Shown here: one piece after another, positions 47,549 to 54,854 of the stretch
How the letters are laid out: the number at the start of each line of letters is the position of its first letter
Position numbering within the stretch: the stretch's first letter is position 1
Source of the DNA: JACCVG01 sp963790245
Lineage (GTDB): Bacteria; Actinomycetota; Thermoleophilia; Solirubrobacterales; Thermoleophilaceae
Direction: 5' to 3'
Length of the DNA: 64,000 nucleotides
Assembly (NCBI GenBank): GCA_963790245.1
Contig: CAWBNP010000002.1
Location: forward strand, 1,116,001 to 1,180,000
The notes under the pieces: generated by a model
Databases searched by the model: none
Seen by the model: the letters and a program-made list of their open reading frames with translations, nothing else
Told to the model about the DNA's origin: nothing
Made by a program: the position numbers and the translations under genes

Positions 47549-48703
47549 GAGCGGCGAGGGGAACCGCGGCAACACCCGCGCGCCGCCGAACCACTCGGTC
47601 AGCCGCGCGGCCTCGCCCTCCAGGAACGCGATTGCATCCGAGCCGACGTCCTCGAGCAGCTGCAGCTCGACCGCGGCGGCGTCGTCCTGGCGCCAGCCGC
47701 CGACGATCCGGCCGTCCCACCAGACCGTCGGCCCGGCGTTGCCGTTCGTATCGAACAGCTGCGGCTTGTAGTCGCCGAGGTACCAGTCGCGCTCGCTCCA
47801 GCCCATCGTCGTCGGGTCGAGCGGCGGCAGCAAAGCTCCCCACGGATCCGGCGGCCCGGTCGGCTCGAGGTCGTCGGGCAGCAGATAGCCGGGCCGCCCG
47901 TCGAGATTCACCTCGACTGCCTCCAAGTCCGCGAGCGCGCCGCGTACGGCGCCGAGCGTCGATCCAAGCCACCACTTGATGTCGACCTCGGTCCCTGGTC
48001 CGAAGACGCGCAGCCAGCGCTCGACCAGGCCGGCAGTGCCCTCGCGCGCGCTGACGGGCGGGATCGGCTCGCCGAGCCACGCCGCCGTCGATGCCCAGCG
48101 CGGGCGCGAGGTCGACCAAACTCCGTCGTTGGTCGCGCGCACGATCCGGCCCGCTGCTGACAGCGTCGTGAGTACACGCGGCCCGATCGCCACCGGTCCA
48201 CCCCACGACTTGCCGTGCCCCTGCACGATCGACCCCTCGAGCAGCGAGATTTCAGAACGCAACTCCGAAGACGTCGCCTCGCGGCCACCCTCGAGCGCGC
48301 CCAGCACCTGCTCGCCGACCGCGTCGAGCCAGCGCTCACCATCCTCGACCAGCCCCGCTCCCTCGACGTCGCGGATCAGCCGGCCGCGCTCGGCGAGCGC
48401 GACCCGATCACTCGCGCCGGCCTGAGCGTCAGCGAGGGTCTCACGCGGAAAGACGAACAGCGTCCGTCGCATCGCGAGGTGCTTGACCAGCGACCGATCG
48501 GCGTAGAGCGCGCGCTCGAGCTCGGCGACCTCAAACCGTTCCACCCTCGCCCACGCCGAGAGCCCGATCGTCCCGGGGTCGGTTCCGTGCAGGCACACCA
48601 TCGCCCGCGCGGCGTCCTCGACGCTCGCGGCCCGGTCGCCGGGCCTGACGCGGTGGCGCCGGCCCAGCCGCGCCCGTCGCTCGGCGACCTCGATCTTCAG
48701 CAC
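47531..48703 (-). CDS. winged-helix DNA-binding domain protein (HTH_42/AlkZ-like)
   Basis: 390-residue protein of the winged-helix family that includes the DNA glycosylase AlkZ. 'ARAMVCLHGTDPGTIGLSAWAR' near the N-terminus, 'RRTLFVFPRETLADAQAGAS' and a C-terminal 'PTVWWDGRIVGGWRQ' are characteristic. It may repair or bind damaged DNA. The start is a GTG at 48703. It follows the adenylate cyclase gene by 40 nt on the same strand and may be in that operon. Confidence 0.8.
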   Translation of the reverse strand: MLKIEVAERRARLGRRHRVRPGDRAASVEDAARAMVCLHGTDPGTIGLSAWARVERFEVAELERALYADRSLVKHLAMRRTLFVFPRETLADAQAGASDRVALAERGRLIRDVEGAGLVEDGERWLDAVGEQVLGALEGGREATSSELRSEISLLEGSIVQGHGKSWGGPVAIGPRVLTTLSAAGRIVRATNDGVWSTSRPRWASTAAWLGEPIPPVSAREGTAGLVERWLRVFGPGTEVDIKWWLGSTLGAVRGALADLEAVEVNLDGRPGYLLPDDLEPTGPPDPWGALLPPLDPTTMGWSERDWYLGDYKPQLFDTNGNAGPTVWWDGRIVGGWRQDDAAAVELQLLEDVGSDAIAFLEGEAARLTEWFGGARVLPRFPSPLSKRRG

Positions 48704-48743
48704 GCGGCCATCCTGCCAGGCGCGCCGGGGCGCGCCCCGGAAC

Positions 48744-50270
48744 TTAGTGGCGAACGGCGAGCCGCGGTGAGGCGAGGCCGGTGGCATCGAGCCGTCCGCG
48801 CAAGACGACCCGCTCTTCGAGCATCCAGCGCTCGGCCTCCTCGGGCGCCGCGCGGTCAAGCGCCGCGTCTGAGGCGACGACTGACACCTCGCGGTCCTTG
48901 GCGAGGTCGGACAGCCGTGCCGCCTCGTTGACCGGGTCGCCGATCACGGTGTACTCGAAGCGGTGCTCCGCACCGACGTTGCCGGCCACCGCGCGCCCGG
49001 CGGAGACGCCGATCCCGAACCCGATGTCGGGCATCTCGCGGTCGAGGCGCTCGGCGATCTGCCGCCCGGCCGCCAGCGCGCAGCCCGCCGGGTCCCGGAC
49101 GTCCACGGGCGCGCCGAACAGGCACAGCGCCGCGTCGCCCTCGAACTTGTTGACCAAGCCGTTCTCGTCTTCGACGACCTCGACCACGACCCGGAAGAAC
49201 CGGTTCAGCAGCCGCACGACCTCGGTCGGCGGCAGCGCCAGCGACATGGCCGTCGAGCCCGTCAGGTCCACGAACACGGCGCCGATCTCACGTTCTTCGC
49301 CTCCGAGTCGGGTGCCGTCGCGCAGCGCGGCCCGCGCCACCTCGTGACCGACCTGGCGGCCGAACATGTCGCGGATGCGCTCACGCTCGCGCAGCCCTTC
49401 GGCCATCCGGTTGAAGCCGGCCTGCAGCATCCCGATCTCGCTGGCGTCGTCGATCGCGACCTCGGCCTCGAGTTCGCCGCGGCCGACCCGGTCGATCGCC
49501 CGGCGGACGGACGTGAGCGGATCGGCGACCGCTCGCGCGGAGATCTTCGTCGCGAGCAGGCTGATGGACAGCGCCACGAGCGCCAAGAAGATCGACGCCC
49601 CGGCGAGGTACTCGGTCTCGACCCCGGGCTTGGTGATCGCAACGACGCTCACGACAATCACCCCCACCAGGGGGACAGCGGTGCCGAGGCTCCAGCCGTA
49701 CAGCAGCCGCACGCGGATTCCGGGACCAGCCGCGCGATCGACCGGGCGGGAAGCGAGCGCCAGCGCGGTGACCGGGCGCAGCAGCCGCTCGGTCGTCACG
49801 AAGCAGATCGCGGCCGTCACGTCCCCCCCGGCCCAGATCGCGATCGCCACGACCGCCGCGAAGCCGAGCGAGTGCTCGAGGTTCAAAACGGCCATCACCA
49901 CCCCGCCCAGGATCCAAGCGCCCGCGGTGAGGATTGCGGTGTCAGCCGGGATTCGCAGCGTCGCCCGGTGCTCTTGCTCGGTCGGCTCGCGCTCCTCGCG
50001 CAGCCACGCGAACGCTCGCTCGAGGCGGCGCTTGAGCAGCCAGGTCATAACCACCCCGAACGACAGGTAGAAGGCGACGACAATCGGCAGGTTTTCGCGC
50101 GCGAGCAGTTCGCGCTGATCCGAGCTGAGAAAGACGGGGATCACGAACCCGATCGCCAGGAAGACGACCGCAGTCCCCGATCCGCAGACGACCCAGCCGA
50201 GCAGCTTCAGTCGCTGCGCGACGGCACGGGCGAGCTGCGGACCCTGGGGAATGTGCATCGTCGTGGTCAT
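48744..50270 (-). CDS. membrane adenylate/guanylate cyclase with HAMP domain (class III)
   Basis: 508-residue protein: about six membrane helices in residues 20-245, a HAMP linker ('KISARAVADPLTSVRRAIDR' onward, ~250-305) and a class III cyclase domain (~325-490). Metal-binding Asp residues lie in 'AVFVDLTGSTAMSL' and 'KFEGDAALCLFGAP'; the purine/transition-state region is 'YTVIGDPVNEAARLSDL'. The layout matches the mycobacterial six-helix HAMP cyclases. It should make cAMP from ATP at the membrane. ATGA overlap with the P450 gene upstream. A CRP-type site lies upstream of that P450, so cAMP may feed back on the operon. Confidence 0.9.
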   Translation of the reverse strand: MTTTMHIPQGPQLARAVAQRLKLLGWVVCGSGTAVVFLAIGFVIPVFLSSDQRELLARENLPIVVAFYLSFGVVMTWLLKRRLERAFAWLREEREPTEQEHRATLRIPADTAILTAGAWILGGVVMAVLNLEHSLGFAAVVAIAIWAGGDVTAAICFVTTERLLRPVTALALASRPVDRAAGPGIRVRLLYGWSLGTAVPLVGVIVVSVVAITKPGVETEYLAGASIFLALVALSISLLATKISARAVADPLTSVRRAIDRVGRGELEAEVAIDDASEIGMLQAGFNRMAEGLRERERIRDMFGRQVGHEVARAALRDGTRLGGEEREIGAVFVDLTGSTAMSLALPPTEVVRLLNRFFRVVVEVVEDENGLVNKFEGDAALCLFGAPVDVRDPAGCALAAGRQIAERLDREMPDIGFGIGVSAGRAVAGNVGAEHRFEYTVIGDPVNEAARLSDLAKDREVSVVASDAALDRAAPEEAERWMLEERVVLRGRLDATGLASPRLAVRH

Positions 50271-51601
50271 GAGGCCACCGGGAGCGCTGCGCGACGGTCG
50301 AGTCGCACGGAGGCACCCGCTTCGGGCCGCACGGTGATGTTGCGCCGTCGCGGCATCTCGGCGACCCGTCCGGCGGGCTGCAGCCCGTAGGCCCTAACGA
50401 CGGCTGCGACCACGACCTTCATCTCGAGCATGGCGAAGCTCGACCCGAGGCAGCGGCGGCGGCCGCCGCCGAACGGAATCCAGGTGTAGGTGCCGGGCGG
50501 CCGCTCGAGGAACCGCTCAGGGCGGAAGGCGTACGGGTCCGGATAGATGTCGGCGTCGTGGTGGAGCAGGTAGGCGTTCGCGACCAGGCAGACGCCTGCC
50601 GGGTAGAGCCAGCCGCCGACCTCGATCGGCTGCTTGACCATCCGCGGCGCCGTGTTCGGCAGCACCGGGCGACGGCGCAGCACCTCTTGGATCGTCGCCG
50701 TCAGGTAGGCGTCGTCATCGCCGGTCTCGACCTCGTCGATCAGCCGGGTCAGGACCGCGGGCTCACGGGCGAGTCGCGCGAAGGTCCACGCCAGCGAGGA
50801 GGCGGTCGTTTCGTGGCCGGCGACCAGGAGCGTCATCAACTCGTCGCGGAGCTCCTGGGCGGACATCTCCGAGCCGTCCTCGTGCCGCGCCTCGAGCAGC
50901 GTCGAGAGGATGTCCGCCCCTCCGCCCCCCTCACGCCGGCGACGGTCGATCTGCTCGAAAACGAGATGATCGACCTCCTTGCGGGTCGTCAGGAACCCCT
51001 TGATCGGCCCGAACCGGTCGAGCATCTCGAGTTGACGCGTCGATGGATCGGGCACAAGGGTCAGCGGGTTGTCGCCGTAGGAAAGCAGCCGCTCGAGCCG
51101 GGTCCGGAGCGCGTCGAGTGCGTCGCCTTCTTCCAGGCCGAAGATCGCGCGCAGGATGATCTCGAGTGTCAGCGCCTGAAGCCGCGGGTGGAGCTCGATC
51201 TCGGACTCGGCCCCCCAACTCGCGACCTCGCGCTCGGTCACCTCCGTAATGAGGTCGGTCAGCGCCTCCATCCGCTCGCCGTGGAAGGTCGGCAACAGCA
51301 ACTTGCGCTGCTCCATGTGCGCGTCCTCATCGAGCAGGATCACCGACTTGAAGCCGACGATCGGCTCGAGCACGCGTGCGCCCTCGCCCGGGTGGAGCAC
51401 GTCGGCCGGCGCGGTGTAGATCTCCTTTACCTGGTCGGGCTCGGTGATCATCACGAACGGAACCGTGAACGGAAACTGGATCGTGAACCGCTTGCCGTAG
51501 CGAGCCCGCAGCCGCTCCAGGTATGCGAGTGGCCTCGACCACAGGCCGAGACCCTGGATCAGCGGGTGAATCGAAGGCCCCGGTGGCAGGTCGGCTCGCA
51601 T
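50267..51601 (-). CDS. cytochrome P450
   Basis: 444-residue P450. 'LPPGPSIHPLIQGL' N-terminus without anchor, I-helix 'LLVAGHETTASSLAW', K-helix region 'IQEVLRRRPVLP' (ExxR), 'FRPERFLERPPGTYTW', and haem loop 'FGGGRRRCLGSSFAMLEM'. It is of the same general type as the P450 at 43-44 kb (similar length and layout) but diverged. Substrate unknown. First gene of the operon with adenylate cyclase. Confidence 0.9.
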   Translation of the reverse strand: MRADLPPGPSIHPLIQGLGLWSRPLAYLERLRARYGKRFTIQFPFTVPFVMITEPDQVKEIYTAPADVLHPGEGARVLEPIVGFKSVILLDEDAHMEQRKLLLPTFHGERMEALTDLITEVTEREVASWGAESEIELHPRLQALTLEIILRAIFGLEEGDALDALRTRLERLLSYGDNPLTLVPDPSTRQLEMLDRFGPIKGFLTTRKEVDHLVFEQIDRRRREGGGGADILSTLLEARHEDGSEMSAQELRDELMTLLVAGHETTASSLAWTFARLAREPAVLTRLIDEVETGDDDAYLTATIQEVLRRRPVLPNTAPRMVKQPIEVGGWLYPAGVCLVANAYLLHHDADIYPDPYAFRPERFLERPPGTYTWIPFGGGRRRCLGSSFAMLEMKVVVAAVVRAYGLQPAGRVAEMPRRRNITVRPEAGASVRLDRRAALPVAS

Positions 51602-51650
51602 CAGATCTCTCTCAGGTCGCTTACCCCGACGCTCCTCCACCCCCCGCACG

Positions 51651-51676
51651 CTGAGTGTGAGATTGATCACACTCAG
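51651..51676. promoter_or_regulatory. CRP/cAMP-receptor-type palindrome
   Basis: CTGAGTGTGA-GATTGA-TCACACTCAG: perfect 10-bp arms containing the canonical TGTGA-N6-TCACA. It lies 50 nt upstream of the P450-cyclase operon and 59 nt upstream of the divergent aquaporin gene. Confidence 0.65.
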
Positions 51677-51734
51677 GACGCCGTATACGGCGCGGCAACG
51701 GGTCACGGAGAGCGCGTTGTAGCCTCGCGGGTTG

Positions 51735-52409
51735 ATGGACCCGCAACTCGGCCTCGCTCGGCGGGCCTCGGCCGAGGGCCTCGCCGCTTTCGCGCTCGTC
51801 TTTGCCGGCTGCGGCGCGATCATCACCGAGGCCGAGACCGGCGCGCTCGGTGCTGTCGGCGTTGCGCTCGTGTTCGGTCTCGTGATCATGGTGATGGTCT
51901 ATGCGACCGGCCACCTCTCCGGGGCGCACATCAATCCGGCCGTGACGATCGCCTTCACGCTGACGCGGCACTTCTCGCTCCGCGACGCGCTCGCCTACAT
52001 CGGCGCCCAGTTCGCCGGAGCGACCGCCGCGGCACTCGCTCTGTCCGTGATCTGGCCCGCCGAGCCCGCGTCGCTGGGGGCAACCGTTCCGGCGATCGAG
52101 CTCGGCGGCGCCTTGACCTACGAGATCGTCATGACCGCGATCCTGATGTTCGTGATCCTCGCCGTCGCGACCGACGTGCGGGCGGTCGGAACCGGCGCGG
52201 CGATCGCGATCGGCGGGACGATCGGCCTGGACGCCCTGTTTGGAGGACCGTTGACCGGAGCGTCAATGAACCCGGCGCGGTCGTTCGGACCGGCGCTCCT
52301 GTCGGGCCAGTGGCAGGACTTCTGGATCTACCTCGTCGGGCCGGTAGCTGGCGCGGCCCTGGGGGCGCTCGCCTACCAGGCGGTCCGCGGACGACCGAGC
52401 AGCGACTGA
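51735..52409 (+). CDS. MIP/aquaporin channel
   Basis: 224-residue aquaporin with six helices and both NPA loops, 'GAHINPAVTIAF' and 'GASMNPARSFGPALL'. Followed 2 nt later by an arsenate reductase gene, the arrangement known from aqpS-arsC, where the channel lets arsenite leave the cell. Glycerol or water transport cannot be ruled out. Start: ATG at 51735 (a TTG one codon earlier is possible). Confidence 0.88.
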   Translation: MDPQLGLARRASAEGLAAFALVFAGCGAIITEAETGALGAVGVALVFGLVIMVMVYATGHLSGAHINPAVTIAFTLTRHFSLRDALAYIGAQFAGATAAALALSVIWPAEPASLGATVPAIELGGALTYEIVMTAILMFVILAVATDVRAVGTGAAIAIGGTIGLDALFGGPLTGASMNPARSFGPALLSGQWQDFWIYLVGPVAGAALGALAYQAVRGRPSSD

Positions 52410-52411
52410 CG

Positions 52412-52798
52412 GTGCGCGCGCTCTTCGTCTGCCTCCACAACGCCGGCCGCTCCCAGATGAGCCAGGCCCTGTTCGAGCGTGCCGCCGACGGTCGCCACAG
52501 CGCCGAGTCCGCCGGAACCACACCAGGCGAGCGCGTACACCCCGAAGTCGTGGAAGTAATGCTGGAACTCGGGATCGACCTCGCCGACCGGGTGCCAAAG
52601 CGGCTCACCGATGAGTTGGCACGGGCCGCCGACGTGGTCGTGACGATGGGCTGTGGCGACCAGTGCCCTTACATCCCCGGCAAGCGCTACGTCGACTGGG
52701 ACCTAGATGATCCCAAGGGGCTCCCGGTCGAGCGGGTCAGGCTGATCCGCGACGACATCGCGGCACGGGTCGAGGCCCTGATCGCCTCGCTCGGTTAG
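52412..52798 (+). CDS. arsC: arsenate reductase ArsC (LMW-phosphatase fold)
   Basis: 128-residue reductase: 'FVCLHNAGRSQMSQALFERA' with the P-loop Cys, then 'TMGCGDQCPYIPGKRYVDW' with the further Cys pair, and 'LDDPKGL'. The CGDxCP form is usual in actinobacterial, mycothiol- or thioredoxin-linked ArsC. It reduces arsenate to arsenite, which the neighbouring aquaporin could release. GTG start 2 nt after the aquaporin stop. Confidence 0.9.
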   Translation: MRALFVCLHNAGRSQMSQALFERAADGRHSAESAGTTPGERVHPEVVEVMLELGIDLADRVPKRLTDELARAADVVVTMGCGDQCPYIPGKRYVDWDLDDPKGLPVERVRLIRDDIAARVEALIASLG

Positions 52799-52855
52799 CG
52801 CGACCGGCGGCGAGCTCGGGCGCCGCGTGCAATCAAATCACGTCGCCGAACTCGG

Positions 52856-53239
52856 TCAGACCGAACGCGAGAGGTCCCGTTCCAGCTCCGAGCCCCATCC
52901 GGCCCAGTCCTCACGCAGGCCGCGACAGGTCACATCGCAGAGCTCGGAGAGTGATGGATCGGCAATTCGGTAGTGAATGCGATTCGCTTCACGCCGCTTC
53001 GTAACGATTCCGTACGAGCGCAAGAGAGAAAGCTGCTTCGACACGGCGCCGTAGGAGAGGCCGACGCTGGCGACCAGATCGCCGACCGTCAACTCGCCGT
53101 GGGCGTGCAAGGAGTTCACCAGCCGAAGGCGCGTGGGATCACCCAGCATCCGGAACCGGTCCGCGACGCGCTCGATGACAGCCGGGGGCAGCGTCTCGGT
53201 GATCGGGCTTGGGCCCGCCGGCTTGGGCTCGTGGGGCAT
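52856..53239 (-). CDS. ArsR/SmtB-family regulator
   Basis: 127-residue ArsR repressor: 'MLGDPTRLRLVNSLHAHGEL' then recognition helix 'GLSYGAVSKQLSLLRSYGIV' and wing 'KRREANRIHYRIAD'. A C-terminal 'SELCDVTCRGL' gives two Cys, which could bind arsenite or sense persulfide. Convergent with arsC, but directly downstream of the sulfur operon. I use the ATG at 53239: the upstream ATG at 53248 overlaps the -10 TAGAAT, while 53239 is 7 nt after it, implying a leaderless mRNA. Confidence 0.85.
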   Translation of the reverse strand: MPHEPKPAGPSPITETLPPAVIERVADRFRMLGDPTRLRLVNSLHAHGELTVGDLVASVGLSYGAVSKQLSLLRSYGIVTKRREANRIHYRIADPSLSELCDVTCRGLREDWAGWGSELERDLSRSV

Positions 53240-53246
53240 CCGCCTC

Positions 53247-53278
53247 ATTCTAAGGCTGATTTAACTTGTCGATCAAGT
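53247..53278 (-). promoter_or_regulatory. ArsR promoter with overlapping operator
   Basis: Minus strand TTGATC-N18-TAGAAT (TAGAAT at 53252-53247). The repeat ACTTG-N5-CAAGT (53264-53278) covers the -35 and spacer, typical for an ArsR-family autorepressor site. Confidence 0.5.
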
Positions 53279-53300
53279 AGTCGGGGGTCGCTCGGACAAG

Positions 53301-54854
53301 TCAGCCGCCGAGGCGTGCGTCGTCCTCGATCACTCCGACCGCCAGTCGGCGATCGCGGGCGGACAGGTCTGCGAGTTCCCATTCGACACCGGAATCCTCG
53401 ACCTCCGCACGCACCTCGCGCAGCGCGATCGCTCCCGTTATGTCGAGCCGGCCGAGCCCATCCATGTGGATGACGAGTCGCCGAACGTCGCGGTGGTCGG
53501 CGAGCTCGGCCAACAGACGATCCTGCAGGGCTTGAGCGGCTCCGAACCAAAGGACTCCACGCGGACGCGCGTGCAGAACCAAGTCTTCGATCCAGATATC
53601 AAGATCGATCCGCAGCTCTCGCCACAGATGGACCGCGATCGACAGACCGATGCCGATCAGGACGCCACGTTCAACGTGAGGCTCGAAGAAGAGGGTGGCG
53701 GCAAACGTGCTCGCGGCGATCAGGAACGCCGGTCGCGAAAGTGGCCAGAGCGCCACAATCCGTTGAGGGGTGACGAGCGGGATCACGGCGGCAATTACGA
53801 TCGCGGCCAGGACAGCGCGAGGCAGGTTTTCGAGAACTCCCGCCCCAAACAGCGCCATGACGACGACGACCCCGGTGACCGCGCCGCTCCAGCGGCTGTA
53901 ACCGCCCGCCAAGCGGTTCAGCGAGCTGCGCGAGAAGGACCCGCCGACCGGAAAGCCGCCGCTGAACGCCGCCGCTACATTCGCGGCGCCCTGGCTGACG
54001 AACTCGCGATCGGGATCCCAGCGGACGCGGTCCTGCGCGGCGAAGCGCCGCGCAATCGATCCGGCCTCGGCAAATCCCACCACCGAGATCACCGCTCCGG
54101 CTACGAGCAGTGAGGAGACCTGCTCCCACGGCAAGTTGAAGGAGACCGGCGGCAGGCCGGAAGACAGCGTCCCCACAATCGAGCCGTCGTACCCCGCGAA
54201 AACCGAATAGAGGATTGCCGCAACGGCGGCCGCCAGCACCCCGGGGAACAGTGGGTGCAATCGCCGGCCGGCGAAGACCGCCGCGAGGGCCCCCGCAGCC
54301 ATCACGGCCGCGGGCAGTTGCCATGTGCCCGGGGCGATCACGACCGACCAGGCACGGCCCAGGGTGCCCCCGTCGACGGCCGTCGCGCCGAGCGCCTCCG
54401 GGAGCTGCGATGCCACGATCAGGATCGTCGCCGCCGGCACGAAGCCGATCAGCATCGGCTGGGACATCAGATAGGCGATGACGCCGGCTCGCGAGAGCCC
54501 GATGGCGAGGCGGATAACCCCCACTATCAGCGCGAGCACGAGCCCGAGCGCCACGTACTCGTCGGAACCGGGCTGGGCCATGCCGCTCAATGCCCCGAAG
54601 GTCAGCAGGCTGGTGATGGCGACTGGCCCCGTCTGCAGGTACGGTGAACAGGCCAGGGGCGCCGCGACGAGCAGCGGGATCGCGGCCGCGTACAGGCCTC
54701 GCTCCGCAGGCATTCCGGCCAACTCCGCGTAGGCCAGAGACTGGGGCACCAGTACCAGCGCAACGGTCACCCCGGCGATCAGATCGATGGGCCGGAAGCG
54801 GCGCGCCCGATAAGCCTCGGGGTGAGGATGCACGGGATGATCGACGACGTTCAT
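53301..54854 (-). CDS. SulP-family anion transporter with STAS domain
   Basis: 517-residue SulP/SLC26-type transporter. About eleven to twelve hydrophobic segments; early 'DLIAGVTVALVLVPQSLAYA' and 'PLLVAAPLACSPYLQTGPVA' are the family motifs. The cytoplasmic STAS domain (~415-505) has 'HMDGLGRLDITGAIALREV'. Typically moves sulfate, bicarbonate or other anions. Coupled by ATGA to the molybdopterin oxidoreductase, so sulfate export or import linked to sulfite oxidation is the likely role. It is last of the sulfur operon. Confidence 0.9.
   Translation of the reverse strand: MNVVDHPVHPHPEAYRARRFRPIDLIAGVTVALVLVPQSLAYAELAGMPAERGLYAAAIPLLVAAPLACSPYLQTGPVAITSLLTFGALSGMAQPGSDEYVALGLVLALIVGVIRLAIGLSRAGVIAYLMSQPMLIGFVPAATILIVASQLPEALGATAVDGGTLGRAWSVVIAPGTWQLPAAVMAAGALAAVFAGRRLHPLFPGVLAAAVAAILYSVFAGYDGSIVGTLSSGLPPVSFNLPWEQVSSLLVAGAVISVVGFAEAGSIARRFAAQDRVRWDPDREFVSQGAANVAAAFSGGFPVGGSFSRSSLNRLAGGYSRWSGAVTGVVVVMALFGAGVLENLPRAVLAAIVIAAVIPLVTPQRIVALWPLSRPAFLIAASTFAATLFFEPHVERGVLIGIGLSIAVHLWRELRIDLDIWIEDLVLHARPRGVLWFGAAQALQDRLLAELADHRDVRRLVIHMDGLGRLDITGAIALREVRAEVEDSGVEWELADLSARDRRLAVGVIEDDARLGG

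Noticed and set aside
50558..52411. Long plus-strand open frame joined to arsC
   Set aside because: It is antisense to the P450 and out of frame with the aquaporin; arsC starts at the GTG at 52412.
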